NCBI GenBank assembly: GCA_964017155.1
Contig: OZ024856.1
Location: forward strand, 4,524,325 to 4,588,324
From: Oasisia sp. SBJ-2009
Taxonomy: Eukaryota > Annelida > Polychaeta > Sabellida > Siboglinidae
Length of the DNA stretch: 64,000 nucleotides
Direction of reading: 5' to 3'
A model generated the notes under the pieces. It had not been told where the DNA came from. It saw nothing but the letters and a program-made list of their open reading frames with translations, and searched no databases. This document shows, in pieces, positions 1 to 12,700 of this stretch (position 1 is the first letter of the stretch; the number at the start of each line of letters is the position of its first letter). Both the position numbers and the translations under genes were made by a program.

Positions 1-150
1 ACGCACACGCACACGCACACGCACACGCACACGCACACGCACACGCACACGCACACGCACACGCACACGCACACGCACACGCACACGCACACGCACACGC
101 ACACGCACACGCACACGCAGCTCCACCTCCACCTCCACCTCCACCTCCAC
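1..150. repeat. (CGCACA)n hexamer array, then (CTCCAC)n
   Basis: The window opens inside an uninterrupted array of the hexamer CGCACA (1-118), followed by five copies of CTCCAC (121-150). The hexamer is the reverse complement of the GTGTGC unit that forms the 1.34-kb array at 30.8 kb. The true left end lies outside the window. Confidence 0.97.
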
Positions 151-1001
<851 letters not shown>

Positions 1002-1154
1002 ATACCGTAAGTGTGGCGATTTGTGAAATGGTATATTTATGGGATGTTTCTGTAAATAAAACAATGTTTTATCAAATGTTTTAAATGTTTTATTGTTTAG
1101 CTGGAGCTATCCCAGTACCTGTCTTGTTCCAACGATGTCCCGCCACTTCAGCGG

Positions 1155-1520
1155 TACGGTACGTCCAGGAGGACCTGTGATACATCCAATAGGACCAATG
1201 ATACGTTCAATAGGACCTGTGGTACGTTCAAATGAACCAACGATACGTCCAAGAGGGCCTGTGGTACATCCAAGAGAGCCAAAGATACGGTCAGGGGACC
1301 TGTGGTACGTCCAAGAGACCAAAGATACGGTCAGGGGACCTGTGGTACATCCAAGAGACCAAAGATACGGTCAGGGGACCTGTGGTACGTCCAAGGGGAC
1401 CAATGGTACACTTAATGAGACCTGCGATACGTCTAGTCATTGTAGCGAAACCACTGGGCACTGGTACGTCTATGATACGCCCTATAAGACCATGATACGT
1501 TCGAATAGACCCATGGACCA
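1155..1520. repeat. Degenerate minisatellite, 40-bp period in its core
   Basis: Repeated GGACCTGTGGTACGTCCAAG-like segments run through this interval. The best copies (1281-1401) are nearly identical with a 40-bp period: the word AAAGATACGG recurs at 1281, 1321 and 1361. Flanking copies are half-length and diverged. The apparent frames on both strands are translations of the repeat. Confidence 0.85.
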
Positions 1521-1589
1521 AACACAGAGCGCGCAAGAGCACCCACCACGATGTATGTAGTAGTCACAATGCCCGTCTGAACGACAAAT

Positions 1590-1636
1590 AATTGCCCCTA
1601 CAGGGATAAATAAAGTTTTATTGTATTGCATTGTAC
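1590..1636 (+). repeat. Possible 3' tail of a retroposon
   Basis: The stretch reads CCCTACAGGGATAAATAAAG followed by TTTTATTGTATTGCATTG. An AATAAA signal followed by a TTGTA/TTGCA mini-repeat is a common 3' end for invertebrate non-LTR retroposons. No body or target-site duplication was found, so this is tentative. Confidence 0.3.
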
Positions 1637-2079
1637 GTCTAGAGGCACGGTACACATGATCAGGCGAAGTGGTCTACGCTAATGGCGCGTGTTTCCGTCG
1701 GCAGACCGAGTAGGCCCACCCCCGCCCGGCCCATTCGATGACACACAATACGAACCAACCCTCGCTCGTTTACCGACGGACGCGACGTTGCCGGTCCAGC
1801 GAGCAGACCCTGGGTCCTCGGGAGTCTGTATGTATGTACGGCTATTATTCTCAGTCACTGCATGTACTGCGAACAGGGCTCGCAGTGGAGCGGCCAGGGC
1901 CACGGATTCATCACCTCGTGTCCTTGGGGCTGCTACGTGGCCGTGACATACAGCTGCTCGATTACTTACGTATCATGTGCACAATTGAAACGCGAAGACA
2001 AGATTAATTTTGGGATACATACGTTTACTAGTTTTGGCAAAAACTAGAAGTAAGCGAAAACTGATTTCGAAAAATCGGT

Positions 2080-2242
2080 CGCCACCCATGCACCACCTGT
2101 CTCGTACCACGGCGCCACCCATGGCCCACCTGTCTCGTACCACGGCGCCACCCATGGCCCACCTGTCTCATACCACGGCGCCACCCATGGCCCACCTGTT
2201 TCGTAACACAGCGCCACCCACGCGCCACCTGTCTCGTACATA
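2080..2242. repeat. 33-bp minisatellite, about five copies
   Basis: A 33-bp unit built around CCACCCATGGCCCACCTGTC is repeated about five times with a few substitutions. Because 33 is a multiple of three, it stays open and gives an 11-residue peptide repeat (APPMAHLSRTT) on the plus strand and another on the minus strand. There is no other sign that it is coding. Confidence 0.93.
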
Positions 2243-2244
2243 TA

Positions 2245-3185
2245 CAGAGCAGAGCTAATAGAACGTGAAATCCACGTGTCGAATTTCATCAATACGCTGA
2301 CTTAGGATCCTTGTCAGTGCATCTCCTCCTTGTCCAGTCGCCCTTTTCTCCGTTAATTTAATTCCTATGACCGACTCGACTGTCTATTCAGTTAGTTAGT
2401 ATTTAAGAAAATATTAAGACAGTTAGTTATAATTAACCACATACGTGTTCTCTATATGTAATACATGTATTTTTTTGAATGTCTCTCTCCGACCTGACAC
2501 AAATGACTACTGCATGATTAGTTCACAAGACGGCGCCGGATTAACGAGCGGTTTGTTGCTAAATGTGTACACGCAAGACGATAAAATAACGATATATTTC
2601 TGATATATTGTAATGATAATAATATACTATTTATAGTACGCAGTATTTATGGTGTTGCGACACACTGTTTAAATCAGATCGTTTAGTATCTATTGTTCAC
2701 ACCGCTCGTGCGCGCATTAACCTGTGTTTCGGTGCAATGCGGTCGCTGTCGCTTTTTCCGCTTGAATATATTTGACGACGATGACGTAACATTGAAAATG
2801 ACATGATGAAACGCATGTTCAACCTACTGATCGATTGATTGATTGAACAAAAGTTATCGAATTATGCAAATATTGAAAACGGGAACATGTGAAATAACTG
2901 GGCTGAATCAGTCTATTATCATATATAACAGTGATGTTATTTAGTGTCTTACATGTTTTACCTATTTATTAAATTATTCATTATAATTGTTATATCTTAT
3001 TTAACATTTTGTGTCTGTATTATAACAGCATTATTATATTTTATTGTATCTATTTATATTTATAATTTACCCCGGTATTTTCATTTAATAGCTATGCATT
3101 TTATTTAAATACATATTTAAATATTATTTATATGTGGATTTGATCTTAAAATAATTATATTTGTTTGTACTGTTATCGTTCGGAA
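2245..3185. other. AT-rich intergenic stretch
   Basis: AT-rich DNA with no supported gene. It contains one copy of a dispersed repeat (2565-2718, listed separately) and a small GATT repeat at 2831-2845. Confidence 0.5.
2565..2718 (+). repeat. Dispersed repeat family X, copy 1
   Basis: This segment is similar over about 150 bp to 9392-9550 in the same orientation. Shared landmarks are TAGTATTTATAGTAC-like DNA, GCGACACA, CTGTTTAAATCAG, TTAGTAT/ATAGTAT and TTCACACCGCTC. It has no coding potential. The family is unknown; a MITE or SINE remnant is possible. Confidence 0.7.
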
Positions 3186-3189
3186 CGCC

Positions 3190-4200
3190 AGCGGACAGAC
3201 GAGCCACGAGCTACGGACAGACGAACCGCGAACTACGGACAGACGAACCGCGAACTACGGACAGACGAGCCACGAGCTACGGACAGACGAGCTTCGAACT
3301 ACGGACAGACGAGCTTCGAACTACGGACAGACGAGCCACGAGCTACGGACAGACGGGCTACGAACTACGGACAGACGAGCCATGAGCTACGGACAGACGA
3401 GCTTCGAACTACGGACAGACGAGCTTCGAACTACGGACAGACGAGCCATGAGCTACGGACAGACGAGCTTCGAACTACGGACAGACGAGCTTCGAACTAC
3501 GGACAGACGAGCCATGAGCTACGGACAGACGAGCCACGAACTACGGACAGACGAGCCACGAGCTATAGACAGACGAGCCACGAGCTATGGACAGACGAGC
3601 TTCGAACTACGGACAGACGAGCCACGAGCTACGGACAGACGAACCGCGAACTACGGACAGACGAGCCACGAGCTACGGACAGACGAGCCGCGAACTACGG
3701 ACAGACGAGCCGCGAACTACGGACAGACGAGCCGCGAGCTACGGACAGACGAGCCACGAACTACGGACAGACGAGCCACGAACTACGGACAGACGAGCCA
3801 CGAACTACGGACAGACGAGCCACGAACTACGGACAGACGAGCCACGAACTACGGACAGACGAGCCACGAACTACGGACAGACGAGCCGCGAACTACGGAC
3901 AGACGAGCCACGAGCTACGGACAGACGAGCCACGAACTACGGACAGACGAGCCGCGAACTACGGACAGACGAGCCGCGAACTACGGACAGACGAGCCACG
4001 AGCTACGGACAGACGAGCCACGAACTACGGACAGACGAGCCTCGAACTACGGACAGACGAGCCACGAGCTACGGACAGACGAGCCACGAGCTACGGACAG
4101 ACGAGCTACGAACTACGGACAGACGACCCACGAACTACGGACAGACGACCCACGAACTACGGACAGACGAGCCTCGAACTACGGACAGACGAGCCTCCAA
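3190..4200. repeat. 22-bp satellite, about 46 copies
   Basis: The unit is CTACGGACAGACGAGCCACG plus two bases (GA[A/G] boundary), repeated about 46 times. Variation is concentrated at the GCCACGA / GCCGCGA / GCTTCGA / ACCGCGA positions. The unit has no stop codon in any plus-strand frame, so three overlapping frames of 353, 293 and 231 codons appear, all giving the same 22-residue repeat (contains YGQT, ELRTDE, TTDRRA). This is what a 22-bp repeat without stops must do and is not evidence for a protein. Confidence 0.97.
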
Positions 4201-5194
4201 CAGCGAGACATGCGAGAGGACACTAGCCCTGTACCAGCTGCCGAGGAGTCGGTTGGTCGGTAGGCAGGCGAAGGCGAAATGAATCGGTGAGCCCGGCTGC
4301 CTGACAGATAGGCTGACCAAACACTAAACACACGCCAACCACAGGAGTGTGGTGTGATGAGACCTAACACTCGTCAGCAACGAGACACGGCAGATGAACC
4401 ACAACGTTGTTCACGGTGCGGTTGTAATGAGACTGTCATAACATCAATGGCGGCCTGGAAATTGGCGGTGAACCGCCGTGAAATGACAAGTACATAAATC
4501 GACACGCTTGATAAAGTAGGGCATGGTTCGTCTCTTTTATTATTCGACTGATGATGGACTGTAAACTTGATGGATGTGACACGATGCTCAGCTTAGGCTG
4601 TTGTTTTCTGGCGCAGTTGAAGCCTTTCTGACGGTATTTAAGTGCATATTAAATGAATAAATTAATAAATTGTAAACAATAACCGACTGATATCATTGTA
4701 CGTGTGAAAACACGGGTTGGACAATAAACGAAAGAAAGTTGATAAGATATTATGTTGTCAATGTACTGTTAAACAGGCGGAATATCGACCTGATCACGGG
4801 CAACCTTTTATCACAGGATGTAAACGTATTAAAACCACATAGACTATTTCCAAATCACGCCTGGCCCCACCCAAACGCGGGACTGATATGACAGCGGTAA
4901 CACAGTGTTATCACTGAGGTCTGACTGGCAGACAGTCCGGGATGAGTGCAGGAGGAGTGATGCACCGGGTACACAGACTTCGTACAGCTGCAGTTTCCCT
5001 CCCGTCAACACGGACACTTAGACCGACCTGGGCGAGTCTCCCCGTCGTACAGTAGGACTAGTGGCCGTCTGTGCAAAACCGGGTTCCAGAGACGCCCGGC
5101 ACTGTGATTTGATCCCGTCTGTCGTGCCTTGGCTATTTGCATAGAAACAATATTATTGTTTTCTTGATGAAATTCGGTCACCTAGCACGGTCCG

Positions 5195-5195
<1 letters not shown>
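4201..5195. other. Unannotated unique sequence
   Basis: Mixed-composition unique DNA between two arrays. No reading frame here has splice sites or recognisable domains. Confidence 0.45.
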
Positions 5196-5247
<52 letters not shown>

Positions 5248-5404
5248 CTCTCTCTCTCTGTGTCTCTCTCTCCCTCTCTCTCTCTCCCCCCCCCTCCTCC
5301 TCTCTTGTCTGTCCGTCTGTCTGTCTCCCTCTCTCCCTGGGGGGGGGGGTTCTCTCTCCCTGTGAGGGGGGGGGGGTAGAGAGAAGGAGGAGAGCGAGAT
5401 AACA

Positions 5405-5442
<38 letters not shown>

Positions 5443-5452
5443 CGAGAGCGAG

Positions 5453-5517
<65 letters not shown>
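5196..5517. repeat. Compound (CT)n - G runs - (GA)n - (AT)n
   Basis: A pyrimidine (CT)n tract (about 5199-5300) and a purine (GA)n tract (about 5380-5482) flank G-runs at 5340-5377, followed by (AT)n at 5483-5517. The CT and GA arms are complementary, so the region can fold as a hairpin or form triplex DNA. The long Ser-Leu and Arg-Glu frames are artefacts. Confidence 0.95.
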
Positions 5518-5519
<2 letters not shown>

Positions 5520-6543
5520 ATAACCACTCTCCGGGTCCCAGCTGTAGAATGAATCAAACATGCAGGAGGCGCATCGTTGTGTCTGCTTCTATCAATCATG
5601 CCGTGTATATTTATTCGAGTGCACGCACACGCCGCCTGTGTTTAGGAGTATGCCGAGTTATCTGCGTGTCGCAGTCAGAATTTCTGGCAAACTAAATAAC
5701 GTTTCCGTCGGTATCTGAGTGACCATGACAGACTCCGGTGTCCGTCCGTTCACGTGCCTTCTCAGTCCGGCCGCGCCTACCCTTGCCTTCCTGCACCGGG
5801 CGGACCGCACTGACGGGCCAAAGTACAGAGACCGTTGACCAGCCAGCGAGGTCATGTGGCAGGGGACCTCAAGGTCCCACAAGAGGCATATAATATTTAT
5901 ATTTAAATAAGACCAATGCATGCAGGGTTCAAGAAACTCAACATCCAGTAAGTAGTTTGTGAATTTTTTAAGTTCAAAAGTAAACAAGAGACTACCAATT
6001 GAGAGACTACGGCGTTTGAGGAAGCTTTGTATATGTTGATTAAAGGAGAGGGTTTGAATAAATTAATAATATCTTAGCGCCAGTCTACCTAAAAGAGTTA
6101 ACAACAACTTGCCAGTAGCAACTACGATCAAGAATATAATATGATGCCAATAGTTGACCAGAATAACCTCGTGAAGACTCAGTGTAAATTTGGACGGCGC
6201 CATTGTGATAAAAAGCTTGACGTCACCAATGCCTGCTCTTCACAATAAATATTAATCGTCAATAGTCAAACTTAGATTACATTTTAATATTATTATTATA
6301 TTCCAAATTTATATAGCACTCTCTTCATGCGATATAGCTTGCTTAAAGGCGCTGTACATAATCAATAAAATGTAAAAAAAAGTGTAAAATACCTAAGTAC
6401 TCCTCTAGTTTGCGTCGTCGGGTTTGTTTTTAGGCTGTAACTACTAAACAAATTACGTCCGCAATGTGCGTCATGCGATATATACAAACTTGTTAGTTAT
6501 GCATGTAACTCTGAATTAAAGGGAATGCACTAACCTGTGAATT

Positions 6544-6546
<3 letters not shown>
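5518..6546. other. Unannotated unique sequence
   Basis: No supported gene. A minus-strand frame at 5658-5987 lacks splice sites or a recognisable domain. The segment near 6298-6365 (TATATAGCACTC ... AAAGGCGCTGTACATAA) resembles a motif common in animal dispersed repeats, but no second copy was found here. Confidence 0.45.

Positions 6547-6634
<88 letters not shown>
6547..6634. repeat. (AT)n microsatellite
   Basis: Uninterrupted AT dinucleotide of about 88 bases. Confidence 0.99.
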
Positions 6635-6636
<2 letters not shown>

Positions 6637-7156
6637 AATACTCTCTGAACGCTGATTGGTCAAACATCAGGGACGTGTCCCAATATGTCTGCTGTGAGGA
6701 ACCGTAATAATACTCGAGAATCTTGGATTTTTGAAAAAAAATCTGAGTAAACCGCCGGGGTTACATTGCTGAAAGTAGTTGCAAATGGTTTGACTGTATT
6801 AACTGTTTTACGTGTGCAGACCCAAACAATTGCATTTTGTTTCCCTTTAATAAGGGACCTGAATGTTTGACCACAATACTGTGATTGAGTGCTGAGCCAC
6901 TGGTCAGTATGCAGCAGCTGCGGCCTGGACGTGTTCCACATGTAATGGGTCAGTCGCTTCCAATTTGAGTGAGTGGTCAGTCTGACTCAGCTAGCCACAT
7001 TCCGTGTCGTCCAGTTATTGGTAATTTTTGAGACAATCCCCAGGGACTAAACCCTGCCAAGGCAATAATGTCACGTGACTATTCACTGACCATAATAATA
7101 TTATACGTGGGTTAGGTGAGATGGGCCCCTGATGTCAGAAAATGTGTTTCAAATTT

Positions 7157-8412
7157 GAATGTATGTGAGACTAACACATGTGTATGTATGTTAAGAGACT
7201 ATGGCATGAGTATACCTGAATGTATGTTAAGAGACTAACACATGAGTATACCTGAATGTATGTTAAGAGACTAGGGCATGAGTATACCTGAATGTATGTT
7301 AAGAGACTAGGGCATGTGTATACCAGAATGTATGTTAAGAGACTAGGGCATGAGTACACCTGAATGTATGTTAAGAGACTAACACATGAGTATACCTGAA
7401 TGTATGTTAAGAGACTAACACATGAGTATACCTGAATGTATGTTAAGAGACTAGGGCATGAGTATACCTGAATGTATGTTAAGAGACTAACACATGAGTA
7501 TACCTGAATGTATGTTAAGAGACTAGGGCATGTGTATACCAGAATGTATGTTAAGAGACTAGGGCATGAGTACACTGAATGTATGTTAAGAGACTAGGGC
7601 ATGAGTATACCTGAATGTATGTTAAGAGACTAACACATGAGTATACCTGAATGTATGTTAAGAGACTAACACATGAGTATACCTGAATGTATGTTAAGAG
7701 ACTAGGGCATGAGTATACCTGAATGTATGTTAAGAGACTAACACATGAGTATACCTGAATGTATGTTAAGAGACTAGGGCATGTGTATACCAGAATGTAT
7801 GTTAAGAGACTAGGGCATGAGTACACTGAATGTATGTTAAGAGACTAGGGCATGAGTATACCTGAATGTATGTTAAGAGACTAGGGGATGAGTATATCAG
7901 AATGTATGTTAAGAGACTAGGGCATGAGTATACCTGAATGTATGTTAAGAGACTAGGGCATGAGTATACCTGAATGTATGTTAAGAGACTAGGGCATGAG
8001 TATACCTGAATGTATGTTAAGAGACTAGGGCATGAGTATACCTGAATGTATGTTAAGAGACTAGGACATGAGTATACCTGAATGTATGTTAAGAGACTAA
8101 CACATGAGTATACCTGAATGTATGTTAAGAGACTAGGGCATGTGTATACCAGAATGTATGTTAAGAGACTAGGGCATGAGTACACCTGAATGTATGTTAA
8201 GAGACTAGGGCATGAGTATACCTGAATGTATGTTAAGAGACTAACACATGAGTATACCTGAATGTATGTTAAGAGACTAGGGCATGAGTGTACCTGAATA
8301 TATGTTAAGAAACTAGGGCATGAGTATACCTGAATGTATGTTAAGAGACTAGGGCATGAGTATACCAGAATGTATGTTAAGAGACTAGGGCATGAGTATA
8401 CCTGAACGTATG
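7157..8412. repeat. 36-bp satellite with higher-order structure, about 34 copies
   Basis: A 36-bp unit beginning GAATGTATGTTAAGAGACTA recurs about 34 times. Two main unit types differ after that point (GGGCATGAG versus ACACATGAG), with a GTGTATACCAG variant. The order of types repeats: the GTGTATACCAG variant recurs near 7317, 7531, 7771 and 8132. The same one-base-short unit (GAGTACACTGAATG) occurs at about 7570 and 7810, so a roughly 240-bp block was duplicated. On the minus strand the unit is open and gives a 12-residue repeat (YSCPSLLTYIQV), broken at the shortened units. Confidence 0.96.
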
Positions 8413-9092
8413 TTCAATGTGAATTATGAATTCAGAGACTATGACGTGTATATATGAATTATGAGTCACGAGGCTAGGGCATTCATATGACTAAAATATG
8501 TGTTAGAAAACTAGGGCATGTACATGCAACATGTGTTACACTGAGGGTATGTGTGCAGACAAGGGCATTGGTTTGCCTAGACAGACCAGGGCATGAGCTG
8601 CTGATTGGCACACCAACCAACCAACCAACGCCACATAAATAATTTGTGCTGCCCTTTCGCTGGCAAAAATAAATCACCAATACACACTTGGCACCTGAAC
8701 AGCACAATACAGTTGCTGGAAGAATATCTCCTTCATAAACATGTCTATATATAGACAAAGACTGTAAGCGAATCAAGCAGAGCGAAGATAAAAATGTGAG
8801 AGTTGTAGGCTGTTATTTGTTAGACAAGGTCTCTGTTGCTTCTCATCAATTTGACAGGTCCAGGGGAATTGCATAAGATTCCACGTAAAACAGGCTGAAT
8901 AGGAAGTATGAGTGTTTTCAAAGGAGAAGATGGAGAAGGCAGTGTACACGACACATGTCACAATGATTACAGTTGTGCACGCGAAAAAATTAAATATTTG
9001 AAAAGTGATACATGACGTGTGAAGAAATAAGATTTGACAATGGATACATGACTTGAGATAGGAGAGTCTATCTAGGTCAAGTGATACAAGAA
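8413..9092. other. Degenerate edge of the 36-bp array and unique DNA
   Basis: The first 200 bases still show decayed units (AGACTAGGGCAT words to about 8590). The rest is unique, CpG-poor DNA without a supported gene. Confidence 0.5.
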
Positions 9093-9212
9093 AGGGGAAG
9101 GGAGGGAGGAAGGGAGGAAGGCAGGGAGGAAGAGAGGAAGGGAGGGAGGAAGGGAGACAGTGAGAGAGGGAGGGAGGAAGGAAGGAAGGGAGGAAGGAAG
9201 GGAGGGATGTAT
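9093..9212. repeat. (GGAA/GGGA)n purine tract
   Basis: An imperfect array of GGGAGGAA-type words, about 120 bases and almost all purine on this strand. Confidence 0.93.
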
Positions 9213-9391
9213 GTAGGGAGAGACCTGTCGGACTTGGCATAGACATTGAACATTATGTATTATGTGTTATATAATATGTCTACTTTTGTGGAAGGTCTTT
9301 CTCTAAGTTGGTATAACTGATCGTTGATTAATAAAATAATATAATTCACAAGATGACACCTTCATAAATGACTGGTGTATGTCTTAATGGG

Positions 9392-9550
9392 TGAATGCAC
9401 ACCAATAAAATAAATAGATGCATATTTTTGGATATACAATGGCAATAATGTAGTATTTATAGTACAGTGTACACAATATTTATGTACGTAGCGACACAAA
9501 CTGTTTAAATCAGGACGTATAGTATTTCGCATTCACACCGCTCATGAATG
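9392..9550 (+). repeat. Dispersed repeat family X, copy 2
   Basis: Direct-orientation partner of 2565-2718, with the same order of landmarks including CTGTTTAAATCAG and TTCACACCGCTC. It shows many substitutions and small indels, so it is old. Confidence 0.7.
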
Positions 9551-12500
9551 CAAAACACATCTCGGTGGCCGGTCCACCCAGACTGTCCACGACTCAAGTA
9601 GAGCTCTGTCCTGCACATCTGTCATGGTGGATCACAGGGTTGACCGGCTGTCCAAAGATCAATATTATATATTATATGTGAGGTCAATTGTCCACAGCCA
9701 TTGATTCAGCCATCAACACAAACACACTGGATGTGAGATAGTGAACAGGGGTGGGGGGTGGGGGGGGGGGGGGTGGGGGGCTGGGGAGAGACTACGGGGG
9801 ATATGGAGTTTATCCCCAGATATTTCCCCCACAAATTTTGCAAAGGACAAATCTATTAAAATATTGATCAAAACTGGACCATTTGAACAAAGAACCATAC
9901 ATCATTGAGTGATCTATAAGCCATTCTAACTTCAATGTTATGATATTGTATGTAATTATACTTATCTTAGTCTAGTTTCTAAAAATCAAATTCAAAACCT
10001 TTCTGTGTGTCAGATTTTTTTTAGATTTTGCTTAATAATTGAACATTACATTTTAACTCTTGCACAGACCTGGTAATAGTGAACAGTGACAGGTCGACAT
10101 ACTGTAGAAACATGTGGGCTATTAGAGGCCATGACATGCAATATTTATAACCAGCACTCAGTCCCCACTGCCTTCACGGTATACATCAGAACACACTGGT
10201 ATTTGAGACTTATTGTCTGATCTATATAATGCTCAATGTTTCATAGTTTTATTTCAGTCACATTTTATGTAAATTTGAAACTTGTGTGGAGCGGAGATGA
10301 CCCAAACCGTGACGTTGGACAATACCTGGTCCAAATGCAATTATTGGCATGCCACCACTGAATATACTTTCACAGGAATGTCTGTCCCAAACGTACCATT
10401 AGATATTTATTTCACACTGCTATGACTAAATATACAATATAGCCAATACGGTTGTCATGCTGTTTAAAAATATTTAATTTTGAACATGACAATCTCTTAA
10501 TAAGAATAATTTGTGGAGACTGTTTTGTCCATCATCTGACGTGTCACCCAGTAGCAATGTAACAAGTCTAAGTTGTATAACTTAAGATAACTGTCTTGAA
10601 GGATCAGCTATATTTTGAGTAATTCACATTCAACATAATAATTATCAATCTAAATATAGGCACTACAAGTCCATGAAAAGAATGCAACAGTTAGGGGTTA
10701 ATCAGACTTCAGTTCAAGGACTTGTTTGTGCAGATGTTTTGCCCATGGGTAAAACATACTTCTTTGTTGCACAATGGCATCAGTATTAAATGATTTACAT
10801 AAATTCAACTTGTTCCAGTGGATAACATGGACACACTGCTGTGTGTTTGTGTCCATTCGGTAGGTGATGAACTATGATAACATTTTAGTAATGTAGGCCT
10901 GCAAAAAAATATTGATTTGTATTTTAGCACAATAATGCGTCTTTGCTTGTAATTATTGGCTGGCTGTTATAATCTGATTACATACAATGACATGTTTTCT
11001 GGACAAAACAGTCAAGGAGAGAGATAGGAAAAACGTTGTCTAGGACATGGTAATGCAATGGAGACTCACATTCACCTACACTATGGACATTCTACTCACA
11101 AACCAAAACTAATTGTCTATGTCCAATTAAATTTGTGATTCTCACATCAATACTGTTCAACTTATTTATATTTTCTTTAATAAACAATCCAGAAAATAAT
11201 GAAATCAATGCATCCTTATGAGTTGATATACATAACTAAAAAATAGAGTGATGATATTTCAGCAAATGAAGTTTCATTTTAAAGATAATGATCCGTGGAA
11301 ATCAGATACAAAACTAAATTTCATTTTGCTCAAGGTGGCTAGTGCAGTTTGCTGTTGTATTAAGGGTGCAACAAAAGTGGCACTTCATTATTTATCTCCT
11401 GAACCCAAAAATTAATTATGATATTTCCCACATATTGTGTAATTTTGGTTTGTTTTGCAAAAGGATGACCTTTCAACAGAAGGTCAAATCAACACCCATT
11501 CACACGAGTGTCATGGCAGGAGAATCTGTGGGAAATGACAACTACTTGTCAAAGTAGTAGCCGTGTGACTGCCTGATGACAAATGTACACATTTGCATGA
11601 GAATAAACCAGACAAACTCCGCATAATAAATTTGACTCTTTAATAATATGTCCATCCATCATCAGCAATGCCCCAGTACTCATACACTTGTGTAGGCAGA
11701 TTCAACATCACTCATTCGATTACATACACCTGGCAGTCCAGTCAAACTGAGGCAGAGAAGTTAGGCCACTTGCCTCATTAATAAATTAACAAAATGTTCT
11801 TTGATGTAGGTGACAATGAGAGTGGCGCTGTCAGCTTTTGCAGGCCGCGTGACACTCCAGGGATGCTGGTTTATACGCAAATGGTCAGGAATCAACATTT
11901 CACTTAGTGGCAAACAACAGTGGAATTATGAGACTGAACAAAATAGCACAGAACTATGGCAAATCAAGTAGATATTTCAGATAAACAGTAAACATATCCT
12001 GTAATAAACAACAGACAATACAGGTTGATGCAATAACCATAAACTACCACAATGTTTGTTACATTACATCTGCAGTGCAATTACCGAGCCTCTTACACTG
12101 GGGCCCGGCACGTGGTTTGTTCACCATTATTTTTGTTGTTATTCGTTACAGTGACAACCAATTATTTAAGCAGATCCTGATCAAATATCACCCTGAAATG
12201 ACAATAAGAGCACATCTTATTCCACCGAGGCGTCAGCTGACCTCCATTACAACCTGATCCCGTCTTTGATGTCGGCTTTTCTTGCCTTCAAGTCAACAGT
12301 TTCAGTCAGAAATCAATGGCTGCAGATGCCTGGCTACGGCGAGAGGAAGGAATCACAATGTATGTCAGGTGCCTACTGATAGTGTCCCGGTCAGTCTTGA
12401 CCACTGTCCACTCACCAGCCAGGCGTGCTAATTCAAATGCATGGACACTGAACATAGTTTATCATAATGACAGTACATTTTTTTGCAGGGTTTGACGGTT

Positions 12501-12700
12501 GTTTTATCAACTGAATTGGTGGATTAAAAATGGTGGTTTGGCAAAGGTATGGGTGACTACATAACCTTCGATGGACCATGGCAGTGGCTAAAATATGCAC
12601 TGTGCATAACGGATACACGCCAGACCACGCACAGCCTTCCGCTGACCTGAGCATAAAAGATAATCTGCAGTCATTGACGGCCATGAATGCACTGCTAACG
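9551..12700. other. CpG-poor unique stretch, no gene recognised
   Basis: AT-rich, CpG-poor DNA with a G-run at 9748-9790. Several short frames (for example plus 11342-11557) have no splice sites or family motifs. If the minus-strand FAM53-like gene extends this far, its terminal exon could lie here, but I could not identify it. Confidence 0.45.

Noticed and set aside
3165..4282. 353-, 293- and 231-codon repetitive frames
   Set aside because: All three come from one 22-bp repeat lacking stops; there is no signal peptide, splice context or polyadenylation context to support any of them.
8773..9246. 157-codon minus-strand frame
   Set aside because: Half of it is the GGAA purine tract read as Ser-Leu-Pro; the rest has no recognisable content.
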